Part shown: piece after piece, positions 16,946 to 25,836 of the stretch
Layout: every line of letters starts with the position of its first letter
Numbering within the stretch: position 1 is the stretch's first letter
NCBI RefSeq assembly: GCF_019890615.1
Contig: NZ_JAINVZ010000009.1
Coordinates: forward strand, 186,001 to 250,000
Reading direction: 5' to 3'
Length of the DNA: 64,000 bases
Source of the DNA: Streptantibioticus parmotrematis
GTDB lineage: Bacteria; Actinomycetota; Actinomycetes; Streptomycetales; Streptomycetaceae
Position numbers and translations under genes: made by a program
The notes under the pieces: model-generated
What the model saw: only the letters and a program-made list of their open reading frames with translations
The model's database searches: none
Told to the model about the DNA's origin: nothing

Positions 16946-19900
16946 TCAGGCCCGGCCCACCACCGCGCGCAGCAGGGCGACGGCCTCCTGGGGGGAGAGT
17001 CCGTCGCCCTCGGCGCACGCCGCCTCGTACGCCTCGTCGCCCAGCACGTCGTGCAACCGCCGGGTGGTGGCGGCCAGCTCCTCACGGTCCACCAGCGGAT
17101 CGACCATCGGCCGCATCGCGCGGGCCGCGCCCAGCAGCACCGCGCCGGCCCGCGCGGGATCGGGCACGTCCGCCCCGGCCCCCGCCGCGGGGGCGGCACC
17201 GGTGGGCGCGCCGGACCCGTCCGCCACGAGGCGGCCCAGCACCGAGGATCCCATCGCGGCGACCATGCCGGCCAGGCGCGGCAGGATGACCTCCGCGTAG
17301 TCGTGCGAGGTCACCGCCTCGACGCCCTCGCCCACCTGCTGAAGGCCCCGCGCCGGATCGCCCGCGACCGCGGTCAGCCAGCCCTTGAGGCACAGCAGCA
17401 TGCCGCCCATCAGCTCCCTCACGGCGGGCCTGCCTTCACCGAGCATGTCGTCGACCAGCCGCATCGCGGCGTCGGTCTCGCCGCGCAGGCCCAGCAGTCC
17501 GGCGAGCGTCATCCGGCCGTGGTAGGCGGCGCCGTGGGCCCCCGGGCCCTGCCGCAGGCCCTCCGCGATGCCCTCGCGCAGCAGCCGCTCCCCCTCGGCC
17601 GGGTTGCCGCCGTTGACCAGCGCCTCGCCGAGCCGCACCGTCAGCTCGGGGACCTGCTGGTGCGCGCCGAGTTCGGTGGCCAGCGCGATCGCCTCCCGGC
17701 AGCAGCCCGCGGTGCGCTCCCAGTCGCCGCGGAAGGCCGTCGCCTCGGCCTCCGCGGACAGCGTCTCGGCCATGCCCCACCGGTCGCCCACCCGGGCGAA
17801 CAGCTCCCGGCCCTCGCGCACGTCGTCCATCGCCCCGCGGTCGCCGGGCATCTCGTTGTCCATCCTGGCCCGCAGTTGCAGCGCGTACGCCAGCTCCCAC
17901 ACCCTGCCGTGCGCCCGGCAGCTTTCGACCAGGGCGTCCACCATGCCCTCCATCGCGTCGAAGTCGTGGGTGACGAACGCGGTGAACGGCACGGCCAGCG
18001 CCTGGCGGAGGCTGGCCTGCGGCAGGTGCGGGGGGTAGGCGTCGCGGATCGCCCGGCCGAGCGCCTCCAGGTCGCCGCCGAGCAGGTCGAGGTCCTCGTC
18101 CAGCACGCTGAGCGGCACCATCCGCACCCAGCGCCGTGCCTCGTCGAGCTGCGCGGGCGGCAGCGGCAGCGGCACCTCGATGGGGGTGCGGTCCAACGGC
18201 ACGACGGGGGCGGGCGGTTCGGCGAACGGGTCGGGGCCGAGCGCGGCCACCGCGCGCGGCCACTCGCTCAGCTCGGTGCGGTAGTTGCGCATCGTCCAGA
18301 ACCACAGGCAGGAGAGCACCAGGTGCAGCGCTTCCTGCTCGGCGCCGGAGTCCACCGCCCGGCGCAGCGCGGAGCGTACGTTGTCGTGGTCGCGCTCCAG
18401 CTTCTCCAGCCACTCCAACTGCTCGGGCCCGCGCAGCTTCGGGTCGGCGCGGCGGGCGAACTCCCGGAAGCAGTCGATGTGCCGGGCCTCGGCCGCCGCG
18501 CGTTCGCCGGACTCGGTGAGGCGTTCCGCCGCGTACTGCCCGATGGTCTCCAGCATCCGGTAGCGGGCGGTCCTCGCCCCGAAGTCCGCGATCACCAGCG
18601 ACCTGTCGACCAGCGAGCCGAGCAGGCCCGCGATGTCACGCGCCTCGACGCCGTCGCCCGCGCACACCTCCTCGGCCGCGGTCAGCTCGCAGCCGCCGGA
18701 GAAGACCGACAGCCTGCGCAGCAGCGCCCGTTCGGCCGGATCGAGCAGTTCCCAGCTCCAGTCGACGACCGCGCGCAGCGTCTGCTGCCGGGGCAGGACG
18801 GTACGGCTGCCGCCGGTCAGCAGGCGGAAGCGGTCGTCCAGCCGTCCCGCTATCTGGCGTGGCGTCAGGCTGCGCAGCCGGGCCGCGGCCAGCTCGATGG
18901 CGAGCGGCAGGCCGTCCAGCCGCCGGCAGATCTCGGCGCACGCCTGAAGGTCCTCGGCCGGGTCGAACCCGGGCCGGGCGGCGGCTCCCCGGTCGGCCAG
19001 CAGCCGCAGCGCGGTCGGCTCCGGCAGCGGATCCACCGGCCGCGTCAACTCCCCCGGCACGCCCAGCGGTTCACGACTGGTCGCCAGCACGCTCAGGCCC
19101 GGGCACTCGGTCAGCAGCCGTTCGGTGAGCCCGGCGCAGGCGTCGATGACGTGCTCGCAGTTGTCCAGCACCAGCAGCAGCTCACGCCGCGCGCAGTACT
19201 CCGCCAGCACCCGCACCGGGTCCTGCCCACGGGCCTCCGCGAGCGTCTTGTCGGCCGAGCCGTGCAACGCGATCTCCCGCAGCCCCAGCGCGGTCAGCAC
19301 CGCCTCGGGCACGGCGCGCGGGTCGGCGAGCGGGGCCAGCTCCACCAGCCACACCCCGTCCCGCCACTGCGGCCCGTAACGCCGTCCGGCCTCCAGCGAC
19401 AACCGGGTCTTGCCGGAGCCGCCGGGCCCGAGGAGGGTGACCAGCCGGGCGGCGGCCAGGTCGTCGCGCACTCCCTCCAGATCGGCGTCCCGCCCGACGA
19501 AGCTGGTCAGCACCGCCTTCAGCGTCCCGCGCCCGGGTGGCGCTTCCCGCGCGGGTGGTGCGGGGGCGGCGGGGTGCGACGCGGCGGCGGGCGCGTCCGG
19601 CGCGGTGGGGGTGGCCCGGGCGGTGGGCGTCGCGGGCGCCGGTGCCAGCAACTCGGCGTGCAGCGCCCGCAGTTCGGGGCCCGGGTCGGCGCCCAGCCGG
19701 TCGGCGATGGCGGCGCGCACCCGCTCGTACGCCTGGAGCGCGTCGGCGCCGCGTCCGGCGTCCCGCAGCGCCCGGATGTGCAGCGTCTGCACCTGCTCGT
19801 TGAGCGGCTGCGCGGCGGCGAGCGCGGACAGCTCCGGCAGGACGCGCTCCGCGCCGCCGAGGCCGAGTTCCGCGGTGAGCCGCAGCCGTACCGCGTCCTC

Positions 19901-20356
19901 GTGCAGCGCCTCGTAGCGCGCGGCGTACGCGATCCGGCCGGGCAGGTCGGCGAGCGGCGCGCCGCCCCACAGCGCGAGCGCGTCGGTGAGCAGCCCGGCG
20001 GCCTTGGCCGGGTCGCCCTCGCCCAGCGCCCGCCCGCCGTCCGCCACCAGCCGCTCGAAACGGTGCAGGTCCACGTCCTCGGCGGTGGCGCACAGCCGGT
20101 AGCCGCCGTCCACGGAGTCCACCGCGGCGTGCCCGACCGCCCTGCGCAGCCGGGCCACTAGCGCCTGGAGCGCGCCGGCCGCCTCGGCGGGCGGGTCGCC
20201 GTCCCACACGTCGTCGATGAGGACCGGCGCGGGCAGCGCCCGGCCGGGCCGCAGCGCGAGCGCGGCGAGCAGGGCGCGCAGCCGCGCCCCGCCGAGGGGT
20301 ACGGCGGTGCCGTCCGGCCGGTGGGCCCGCGTGGACCCCAGGATGCTGTAGCGCAC
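16946..20356 (-). CDS. large AfsR/SARP-family transcriptional regulator with NB-ARC and TPR-like region
   Basis: An 1136-residue regulator. Domains in order are an OmpR-type winged helix (about 1-90), a bacterial activation domain (about 95-240), a Pro/Ala-rich linker, an NTPase with GPGGSGKT and LLLVLDN (about 310-600), and a long helical TPR-like C-terminus. AfsR-type proteins integrate signals and activate antibiotic or exporter genes through 11-bp direct repeats. The GTG at 20356 begins MRYSILGSTRA, the normal SARP start; the frame is open a further 155 codons but that part is a shadow. A CAGAAT hexamer six bases before the GTG suggests a leaderless message. The repeats before the neighbouring ABC exporter are its obvious candidate target. 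Confidence 0.9.
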   Translation of the reverse strand: MRYSILGSTRAHRPDGTAVPLGGARLRALLAALALRPGRALPAPVLIDDVWDGDPPAEAAGALQALVARLRRAVGHAAVDSVDGGYRLCATAEDVDLHRFERLVADGGRALGEGDPAKAAGLLTDALALWGGAPLADLPGRIAYAARYEALHEDAVRLRLTAELGLGGAERVLPELSALAAAQPLNEQVQTLHIRALRDAGRGADALQAYERVRAAIADRLGADPGPELRALHAELLAPAPATPTARATPTAPDAPAAASHPAAPAPPAREAPPGRGTLKAVLTSFVGRDADLEGVRDDLAAARLVTLLGPGGSGKTRLSLEAGRRYGPQWRDGVWLVELAPLADPRAVPEAVLTALGLREIALHGSADKTLAEARGQDPVRVLAEYCARRELLLVLDNCEHVIDACAGLTERLLTECPGLSVLATSREPLGVPGELTRPVDPLPEPTALRLLADRGAAARPGFDPAEDLQACAEICRRLDGLPLAIELAAARLRSLTPRQIAGRLDDRFRLLTGGSRTVLPRQQTLRAVVDWSWELLDPAERALLRRLSVFSGGCELTAAEEVCAGDGVEARDIAGLLGSLVDRSLVIADFGARTARYRMLETIGQYAAERLTESGERAAAEARHIDCFREFARRADPKLRGPEQLEWLEKLERDHDNVRSALRRAVDSGAEQEALHLVLSCLWFWTMRNYRTELSEWPRAVAALGPDPFAEPPAPVVPLDRTPIEVPLPLPPAQLDEARRWVRMVPLSVLDEDLDLLGGDLEALGRAIRDAYPPHLPQASLRQALAVPFTAFVTHDFDAMEGMVDALVESCRAHGRVWELAYALQLRARMDNEMPGDRGAMDDVREGRELFARVGDRWGMAETLSAEAEATAFRGDWERTAGCCREAIALATELGAHQQVPELTVRLGEALVNGGNPAEGERLLREGIAEGLRQGPGAHGAAYHGRMTLAGLLGLRGETDAAMRLVDDMLGEGRPAVRELMGGMLLCLKGWLTAVAGDPARGLQQVGEGVEAVTSHDYAEVILPRLAGMVAAMGSSVLGRLVADGSGAPTGAAPAAGAGADVPDPARAGAVLLGAARAMRPMVDPLVDREELAATTRRLHDVLGDEAYEAACAEGDGLSPQEAVALLRAVVGRA

Positions 20357-20440
20357 GGCTCCATTCTGGTGGACGTCGCGGCGGGACACGGCCCGGCACC
20401 CGTCAGCGGCCCGTCGCGGGCCGGTGCTAACGTCCGGCGC

Positions 20441-21247
20441 ATGACGACGACCGTTTCCGCACGTGGCCGGGACCGCCGCATCAGCCCCGTCTTCCTGGGC
20501 CTGGTCGCCATCATGCTGGTCTCCGGCTGGGCCGTCTGGCAGGGCCTGTCGAACAACCCGGGCTTCGCGGTCTTCCTCTTCGTCGTCTCCGGCTGGATCG
20601 TCTCGCTGTGCCTGCACGAGTACGCGCACGCCCGCACGGCGCTGCACGGCGGCGACATCTCGGTGGGCGCCAAGGGCTACCTGACGCTGAACCCGCTGAA
20701 GTACACCCACACCGCGCTGAGCATCGTGCTTCCGGTGGTCTTCGTCATCCTGGGCGGCATCGGCCTGCCCGGCGGCGCGGTCTTCATCGAGCGCGGCCGC
20801 ATCACGGGCCGCTGGCGGCACAGCCTGATCTCAGCGGCGGGACCGCTGGTCAACGCGGTCTGCGCGCTCCTGCTGATGCTGCCGTTCGCGATCGGCGGAC
20901 AGGCATGGGGCCCGGCGCCGTTCATGAGCGCGGTGGCCTTCCTCGCGGAGCTCCAGGTCACGGCGGCGATCCTGAACTTCCTGCCGGTGCCGGGCCTGGA
21001 CGGCTACGGGGTGGTCGAGCCGTGGCTGTCGTACACGGTGCGCCGCCAGGTGGAGCCGTTCGCGCCGTTCGGGCTGATCGCGGTCTTCGGCTGCCTGTGG
21101 ATCCCGGAGGTGAACACCTACTTCTGGGAGTTCATCGACGCCGTGATGCGCGCGTTCGGCGTGCAGGACTGGTACACCGCGACCGGCTACGAGACGTTCC
21201 GCCTCTGGAAGGACTGGGGCGCGGGCGGCGGCCAGGGCACCGGCTGA
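20441..21247 (+). CDS. site-2 protease homologue (M50 family), membrane metalloprotease
   Basis: A 268-residue integral membrane protein with the M50 zinc motif HEYAHA (near residue 58-63), the NPLKYTHT segment and the second metal motif region LNFLPVPGLDGYG (near 180-190), where the Asp is the third ligand. About six hydrophobic helices are present, and there is no PDZ domain, as in the compact SpoIVFB-like group. Such proteases release anti-sigma factors or other membrane proteins within the bilayer. The ATG at 20441 has no ribosome site but follows TAACGT by seven bases, indicating leaderless transcription. It is divergent from the AfsR-like gene. Confidence 0.88.
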   Translation: MTTTVSARGRDRRISPVFLGLVAIMLVSGWAVWQGLSNNPGFAVFLFVVSGWIVSLCLHEYAHARTALHGGDISVGAKGYLTLNPLKYTHTALSIVLPVVFVILGGIGLPGGAVFIERGRITGRWRHSLISAAGPLVNAVCALLLMLPFAIGGQAWGPAPFMSAVAFLAELQVTAAILNFLPVPGLDGYGVVEPWLSYTVRRQVEPFAPFGLIAVFGCLWIPEVNTYFWEFIDAVMRAFGVQDWYTATGYETFRLWKDWGAGGGQGTG

Positions 21248-21299
21248 CGCGCGATCCTCTCCCGCGGCCGTTCAGCCGGTCGTCGTGCGGCTTGAGTCC

Positions 21300-21482
21300 T
21301 CAGCCCGTCGTCGTGCGGCGCTCGGCGCGGGCCCGGCGCACGTAGAACCAGGCCATGTTGCTGGAGACGCCCGCCAGCAGGATCCACACCACGCCCAGGA
21401 AGCTGCCCTGCGCGAAGGAGACCCCGGCGGCGGCCAGGGCGAGCGCGCACACGACGACGGCGAACAGGGCGATGCGGGGCAT
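21300..21482 (-). CDS. 60-residue two-helix membrane protein
   Basis: A small protein with two hydrophobic helices (IALFAVVVCALALAAAGVSF and GVVWILLAGVSSNMAWFYV) and a basic tail RRARAERRTTTG. The start at 21482 is supported by GAGG about 4 nt upstream; a longer in-frame start at 21518 adds a Pro/Arg stretch. I recognise it only as the kind of conserved small membrane protein seen in Streptomyces. Function unknown. It is followed by npdG on the same strand going upstream. Confidence 0.65.
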   Translation of the reverse strand: MPRIALFAVVVCALALAAAGVSFAQGSFLGVVWILLAGVSSNMAWFYVRRARAERRTTTG

Positions 21483-21569
21483 GGGTCCTCGGCTCCTGGG
21501 TGGTACGGCTTGTGGCACCGCCCATTGTCCCCCACGCCCCGCGCGGCCCGCCGCACGCCCCGCGCCGGA

Positions 21570-22301
21570 TCACACGTCGGTGAGCCGCAGTCCCGCGTGC
21601 GCCTTGTAGCGGCGGTTGACGGAGATCAGGTTGGCCACCAGCGACTCGACCTGGTGGGCGTTGCGCAGCCGCCCCGCGAAGACGCCGCGCATGCCCGGGA
21701 TCAGCGCGGCCAGCGCCTGCACCACGTCGGTGTCCGCGCGGCTCTCGCCCAGCACCATCACGTCGGTCTCGATGCGCTCGACGGCCGGGTCCTGGAGCAG
21801 CACCGCGGACAGGTGGTGGAACGCGGCGGCCACCCGGGAGTCCGGCAGCAGGGCCGCGGCCTGCTCGGCGGCGCTGCCCTCCTCCGGGACCAGGGCGTAC
21901 GCGCCCTTCTTGTCGAAGCCCAGCGGGTTGACGCAGTCCACCACCAGCTTGCCCGCCAGCTCCTCGCGCAGCGCCTGGAGCGTCTTGGCGTGGCCCTCCC
22001 ACGGCACCGCGACGATCACCACGTCGCTCTCCCGCGCGCACGCGGCGTTCTCCAGGCCCCGCACGCCGTGGCCGATCTCCTCGGCGGCGGTGGCGGCGCG
22101 CCCCGCGTCGCGGGAGCCGACGATCACCCGCTGTCCGGCCCGCGCGAGCCGGTAGGCCAGCCCGCGGCCCTGGTCGCCGGTGCCGCCGAGCACGCCGACC
22201 ACCAGCCCGGAGACGTCCGGCAGGTCCCAGGGGTCCTTGGCCGGAGCCTTCGCGGCAGCCGGGGGGTTCGCGTCGGCCGGGGGGTTCGCATCAGTAGTCA
22301 T
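21570..22301 (-). CDS. npdG: NADPH:F420 reductase / F420-dependent NADP oxidoreductase
   Basis: A 243-residue Rossmann protein that moves hydride between cofactor F420 and NADP. The nucleotide site is VGVLGGTGDQGRGLA (residues about 34-48), followed by VIVGSRDAGRA for the NADP phosphate. VAVPWEGH, VVDCVNPLGFDKKG and AAFHHLSA match the F420 reductase family. The N-terminus before the domain carries a small NPPADANPPA repeat and probably is disordered. The start at 22301 has AGGA 7 nt upstream; 22370 is an upstream in-frame alternative. It supports F420-dependent redox chemistry, common in actinomycetes. Confidence 0.9.
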   Translation of the reverse strand: MTTDANPPADANPPAAAKAPAKDPWDLPDVSGLVVGVLGGTGDQGRGLAYRLARAGQRVIVGSRDAGRAATAAEEIGHGVRGLENAACARESDVVIVAVPWEGHAKTLQALREELAGKLVVDCVNPLGFDKKGAYALVPEEGSAAEQAAALLPDSRVAAAFHHLSAVLLQDPAVERIETDVMVLGESRADTDVVQALAALIPGMRGVFAGRLRNAHQVESLVANLISVNRRYKAHAGLRLTDV

Positions 22302-22437
22302 ACGGCGATCCTGCCAGCCGTCCGCCCGGTGATCGGTCAATTGCGTTGCGGAACCGATCACACCGCGCACAGCGGACGCCCGGTCGCGCGCGTCCGAGCG
22401 TGCGCGCCTACGCGCCTACGCGTGCGTGCCTACGCGC

Positions 22438-22632
22438 CTAGTCGCGCGCGTCCCACTCCTCGTTGCGCTCCTCGGCGGTCTCCATCGCGTGCTCCGCCGC
22501 CTGACGGCTGGTGTAGGGGCCCATGCGGTTGCGGCCCGCGCAGACCATGCCCTCCTCGGCCGTGCGGTGCTTGAGGCAGTAGTACCACTCGCCCGGCTTG
22601 ACGGCTTCCTTCTTCGCCTTGAACAGCGCCAT
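22438..22632 (-). CDS. 64-residue conserved-type small protein
   Basis: A soluble small protein beginning [19 protein letters not shown]. It has three aromatic residues and a Cys near the start, a second Cys in [11 protein letters not shown], and an acidic end [17 protein letters not shown] lies 9 nt before the ATG, so translation is well supported. Two Cys and one His could bind metal or form a disulfide, but no known motif is complete. It lies divergent from map with 94 bases between. The function is not known to me. Confidence 0.65.
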   Translation of the reverse strand: MALFKAKKEAVKPGEWYYCLKHRTAEEGMVCAGRNRMGPYTSRQAAEHAMETAEERNEEWDARD

Positions 22633-22726
22633 CGTTCTCGCTCCTTCGTGCTCTCGCGTCGTGCCGCGGCCCGCGGCCTCCCCTGTCCGCCATCGTGCCC
22701 GGTGTACCGCCGATACACTCGCTGGC

Positions 22727-23584
22727 ATGTCTGGCCAGTCACTCCTCGTCCCCGGCACGCTGTCGCCGACCCGCCGCGTCCCCGCGTCCATCCCGCGCCC
22801 CGAGTACGTCGGCAAGCCCGCGCCGACCCCGTACACCGGGCCCGAGGTGCAGGACGCCGAGACCATCGAGAAGATGCGCGTCGCCTCCCGTATCGCCGCC
22901 CGGGCGATGGAGGAGGCGGCCAAGGCCATCAAGCCGGGCACCACCACGGACGAACTCGACCGCATCGCGCACGAGTACATGTGCGACCACCGGGCCTACC
23001 CGTCCGACCTGGGCTACCGCGGCTTCCCCAAGTCGATCTGCACCTCGCTCAACGAGGTCATCTGCCACGGCATCCCGGACTCCACCGAGCTGCGCGACGG
23101 CGACATCGTCAACCTGGACGTGACCGCGTACATCGACGGCGTGCACGGCGACACCAACGCCACCTACCTGTGCGGCGAGGTGGACGAGGAGTCGCGGCTG
23201 CTGGTCGAGCGCACCCACGAGTCGCTGGCCCGCGCCATCAAGGCGGTCAAGCCGGGCCGCCGGATCAACGTCATCGGCCGCGTCATCGAGTCGTACGCCA
23301 AGCGCTTCGGCTACGGCGTGGTCCGGGACTTCACCGGCCACGGCATCAACACCTCGTTCCACTCCGGCCTGATCGTGCCGCACTACGACAGCCCGCACGC
23401 GACGACCGAGATCAAGGTGGGCATGACGTTCACCATCGAGCCGATGCTCACCCTCGGCACGTACGAGTACGACGTGTGGGAGGACGGCTGGACGGTCGTC
23501 ACCAAGGACCGCAAGCGCACGGCCCAGTTCGAGCACACGCTCGTGGTGACCGACACCGGCGCCGAGGTGCTGACGCTGCCCTGA
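22727..23584 (+). CDS. map: type I methionine aminopeptidase
   Basis: This enzyme removes the initiator Met from nascent proteins. The 285-residue pita-bread enzyme carries the five metal ligands: Asp in [10 protein letters not shown], Asp in HGDTNAT, His in [13 protein letters not shown], Glu in FTIEPML and Glu in QFEHT. An N-terminal extension of about 40 residues ([15 protein letters not shown]) is typical of actinobacterial MetAP1c and may bind the ribosome. The ATG at 22727 follows TACACT (22714-22719) by seven bases and lacks a ribosome site, so it is probably leaderless. Confidence 0.96.
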   Translation: MSGQSLLVPGTLSPTRRVPASIPRPEYVGKPAPTPYTGPEVQDAETIEKMRVASRIAARAMEEAAKAIKPGTTTDELDRIAHEYMCDHRAYPSDLGYRGFPKSICTSLNEVICHGIPDSTELRDGDIVNLDVTAYIDGVHGDTNATYLCGEVDEESRLLVERTHESLARAIKAVKPGRRINVIGRVIESYAKRFGYGVVRDFTGHGINTSFHSGLIVPHYDSPHATTEIKVGMTFTIEPMLTLGTYEYDVWEDGWTVVTKDRKRTAQFEHTLVVTDTGAEVLTLP

Positions 23585-23662
23585 CCCGGGACCCGGGACG
23601 AACACACGGGCGGGCCCGGTAATGTGTGCGCGTTTCCGCCACCCCGAAGGAGCCCGCCCCCG

Positions 23663-24751
23663 ATGAAGGCGCCGTCCGCAGCGCAACCGCCGCAGTCCGT
23701 ACGGGCGTTGGCCGAGCCGTCGCCCGCCGCGCGTCCGGCCCGCCGCGGTCCCGACGGCTCCGGCGGCGGCCCGTCGAGGGTGCGGCGGACGTTGGTGTGG
23801 CTGGCCGCGACCGGTCTGCTGGCGGCCGGCGCGACGGGCTGCGTGACGGTGCACGGCGAGCGCGCCCTCGTCCCCTCCGTCCAGCGGGCCGACGCGACCA
23901 AGGCGCTGGAGCGCTTCGTACGCCTCACCAACGAGGCCAACACCCAGCTCGATCCGTCGGTGAACACGCAGGCCGAGACCGGCGCGCTGGGTGCCATCGA
24001 CGGCGCGGGGATCAAGGCCCGGCACGTCGGCTCCCCGGCCGGGAACCCCGGCTACAAGCCGCTGGTGCTCACCGATTCGCGCCTGGTCGTACCCCGGCAG
24101 CGCGGCTGGCCCAAGTGGTTCGTGGTCGACACGGCCGACAACCGCGACAAGGACCGCTGGCTGCTGGTCTTCACCCGCGACAGCGTGGCCGAGCAGTGGA
24201 AGGCGTCGTACCTGCTGGTCGTCACGCCGGGCGCGGATCCCCGGTTCGCCACCGACACCAAGGGGTACGCCGAGCCGGTGCCCGTGACCGGTTCCGGTCT
24301 GCTGCTCCAGCCGGGTGGCCTGGGCCCCGCCTACGCGGCCTACCTCCAGCGCGGCGACGCCGGTTCCCCCGACTTCGCGGCCGGGCCGGACACCACGGTC
24401 CTGCGTCAGCAGCGGCGCACCCAGTACGCGCCGACCCCGCAGGTCGTCACCCAGTTCGCCGACGCGGGCGCCGATCCGGTGCGCTACCCCCCGGTGGCGC
24501 TGCGGCTGGCGGACGGCGGTGCGCTGGTCTTCTTCACCACCCAGCACACCATGAAGCAGACGGTGGCCAAGGGCCCGGTGCGCGTGCAGGACCCCACCGT
24601 CAACGCCCTGCTGACCGGCACCCCGAGCAGGTCGGTGACGCTGACCTACGTCTCGGAGCAGGTCGCGACGGTACCGTCGGCCGCCACCGGCGGCGGCGAG
24701 GTGGTCTTCGTCGACCGCATCGCGGGCCTGGTCTCCGCCACCGGTCAGTGA
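23663..24751 (+). CDS. large hypothetical lipoprotein
   Basis: A 362-residue exported protein. After a Pro/Ala/Arg-rich cytoplasmic stretch comes a signal peptide, RRTLVWLAATGLLAAGATGC, ending in the lipobox with Cys60. The mature part contains LERFVRLTNEANTQLD, GYKPLVLTDSRLVVPRQRGWPKWFVVDTAD and RYPPVALRLADGGALVFFTTQHTMKQT. I know similar lipoproteins in Streptomyces but no function for them. AAGGAG lies 11 nt before the ATG. Just after the stop an 8-bp unit repeats (24748-24776). Confidence 0.8.
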   Translation: MKAPSAAQPPQSVRALAEPSPAARPARRGPDGSGGGPSRVRRTLVWLAATGLLAAGATGCVTVHGERALVPSVQRADATKALERFVRLTNEANTQLDPSVNTQAETGALGAIDGAGIKARHVGSPAGNPGYKPLVLTDSRLVVPRQRGWPKWFVVDTADNRDKDRWLLVFTRDSVAEQWKASYLLVVTPGADPRFATDTKGYAEPVPVTGSGLLLQPGGLGPAYAAYLQRGDAGSPDFAAGPDTTVLRQQRRTQYAPTPQVVTQFADAGADPVRYPPVALRLADGGALVFFTTQHTMKQTVAKGPVRVQDPTVNALLTGTPSRSVTLTYVSEQVATVPSAATGGGEVVFVDRIAGLVSATGQ

Positions 24752-24776
24752 GTCGGTGAGTCGGTGAGTCGGTGAG
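24748..24776. repeat. 8-bp tandem repeat spanning the lipoprotein stop
   Basis: GTGAGTCG is repeated three times (24748-24771) followed by a partial copy GTGAG. The first copy contains the lipoprotein stop codon. It separates two converging genes, like the repeats at 9572-9643 and 11053-11100. Confidence 0.85.
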
Positions 24777-24794
24777 AGGCCCGCCCCGCCGGGC

Positions 24795-25511
24795 TCAGCG
24801 GCTCGGCCAGCCGCCCGCGGCCTCCGGCTCCGGCACCTCGGGGACCTGACCGCAGGCGTCGGTGAGCACCGCGAGCAGCGGCAGCGGGTCCGGCAACGGC
24901 AGGTCCGCCGGGCGCAGCCAGGTGACCGCGGAACCGTCCGGCAGCCGGGACGGCGGCAGCAGCACGTAGCTGCCCCGGCAGTGCCAGCGCAGCCCCGGGT
25001 GCTCGTCGAGGGTCTCGGGGTGGCAGTCCAGCTCGCACGGCCACCACTCGTCCTCGTCGTCCGGGGTGCCGCGGGAGGCGGTGAAGAACAGCATCCGGTC
25101 GTCGCCGTACATGGCGACCGGTCCGGTGCCGGAGCCCTCGGTCTCCAGCCGGGCGAGCGCGATCCGGCCGGCTTGCGCGGGCACGTCGAGCACGTCGTGA
25201 CCGGCGCCGGTGGCGGTGATGAAGTTGGCGGGCGGATCGGCCAGCAGCCAGCGGGTGATCTGCGCGGCGTCGGTCGTCGCCTCGGTCTGCCAGGCGAACG
25301 AGACCGGGTGCATGCCCGGCGTGGGACAGCCCACCCGGTCGCAGGAGCACCCGAAGCCGGACGGATGAGCGGCCGGGGCGACGGGGAAGGAGGCGGCCGC
25401 CGCGCCCAGCAGGAGGGCCTCCCGGTCGGCCGCGGCCACGCCCCCTCGGGCCGTACCCGGGGCACCCGGGCGACGCCGCAGCCACTCCGCCAGCCTGCTC
25501 CTGCGTTCCAT
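24795..25511 (-). CDS. stand-alone prim-pol domain protein (bifunctional DNA primase/polymerase family)
   Basis: A 238-residue protein with the N-terminal primase-polymerase fold seen in actinobacterial proteins of this name. Supporting segments are FPVAPAAHPSGFGCSC, CPTPGMHPVSFAWQTEATTD, NFITATGAGHDVLDVP, GPVAMYGDD and the Trp/Cys-rich EWWPCELDCHPETLDEHPGLRWHCRGSYVLLPPS. There is no helicase domain, unlike plasmid or phage prim-pols, so a chromosomal or repair role is more likely than replication of an element. The start at 25511 has GAGAGGGG about 5 nt upstream. It is divergent from ddaH. Confidence 0.75.
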   Translation of the reverse strand: MERRSRLAEWLRRRPGAPGTARGGVAAADREALLLGAAAASFPVAPAAHPSGFGCSCDRVGCPTPGMHPVSFAWQTEATTDAAQITRWLLADPPANFITATGAGHDVLDVPAQAGRIALARLETEGSGTGPVAMYGDDRMLFFTASRGTPDDEDEWWPCELDCHPETLDEHPGLRWHCRGSYVLLPPSRLPDGSAVTWLRPADLPLPDPLPLLAVLTDACGQVPEVPEPEAAGGWPSR

Positions 25512-25836
25512 GGAGCCCCTCTCATCAGCGCGCTCACCGCACCCGGGGTGGTCACGACCCGGGCGCACCCTCCATCCTGCTCCTCACGCGTGCGATGTGT
25601 GAACGCGGGGTGGCCTCCGACCGGCCGGTCGGCCCAGCTTGGCCGAATCTCCTTCGGTCGCGCGTTCGAGTGATCTCGTGGGACCTGCGGCAACGCCCGT
25701 GGCGGGTGAGCCCGCCCGCCGGGTCACGGTTCGGCGAACCACTCGAAAGGAGCGTGCGCCGCCGGCCGCGTGAGGTGGACCATGCGTACACGGACGCAAC
25801 CCGCGTGCACGGAGCCTCAACGGTGAGGAGCCCTCA
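25512..25836. other. 325-base divergent spacer, prim-pol gene / ddaH
   Basis: Apart from the short upstream ORF at 25782-25826, no gene is credible. It contains an 8-bp inverted pair TTCGAGTG (25665-25672) and CACTCGAA (25740-25747) and a small dyad GGTTCG-G-CGAACC (25728-25740), which may be operator sites for one of the two genes. Clear -35/-10 pairs were not seen. Confidence 0.4.
25782..25826 (+). CDS. 14-codon upstream ORF (possible leader peptide) of ddaH
   Basis: ATG at 25782 with GAGG six bases upstream opens MRTRTQPACTEPQR and stops at TGA 25824-25826. The stop codon overlaps the GAGGAG ribosome site (25825-25830) of ddaH, which starts at 25837. Three of 14 codons are Arg, which is notable because the next gene degrades methylated arginine. 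The layout fits translational coupling or attenuation. It could also be chance, since such short frames are common. Confidence 0.4.
   Translation: MRTRTQPACTEPQR

Noticed and set aside
16838-20161. 1107-codon plus-strand open frame opposite the AfsR-like gene
   Set aside because: Shadow frame rich in Gln/Arg/Gly/His. The minus-strand frame has clear SARP and NB-ARC motifs and a normal start.
22371-22437. Short GCCTACGC-type repeats between npdG and the 64-residue gene
   Set aside because: Considered as a CRISPR-like or regulatory array. Units are too short and irregular, with no spacers.
24795-25511. Prim-pol protein as a sign of a plasmid or integrated element
   Set aside because: No helicase, replication initiator, integrase or att repeats nearby, and it is surrounded by apparent core genes.
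22739-25693. 984-codon minus-strand open frame across map, the lipoprotein and the prim-pol gene
   Set aside because: It spans three genes with recognised domains in other frames and shows no protein-like motif.
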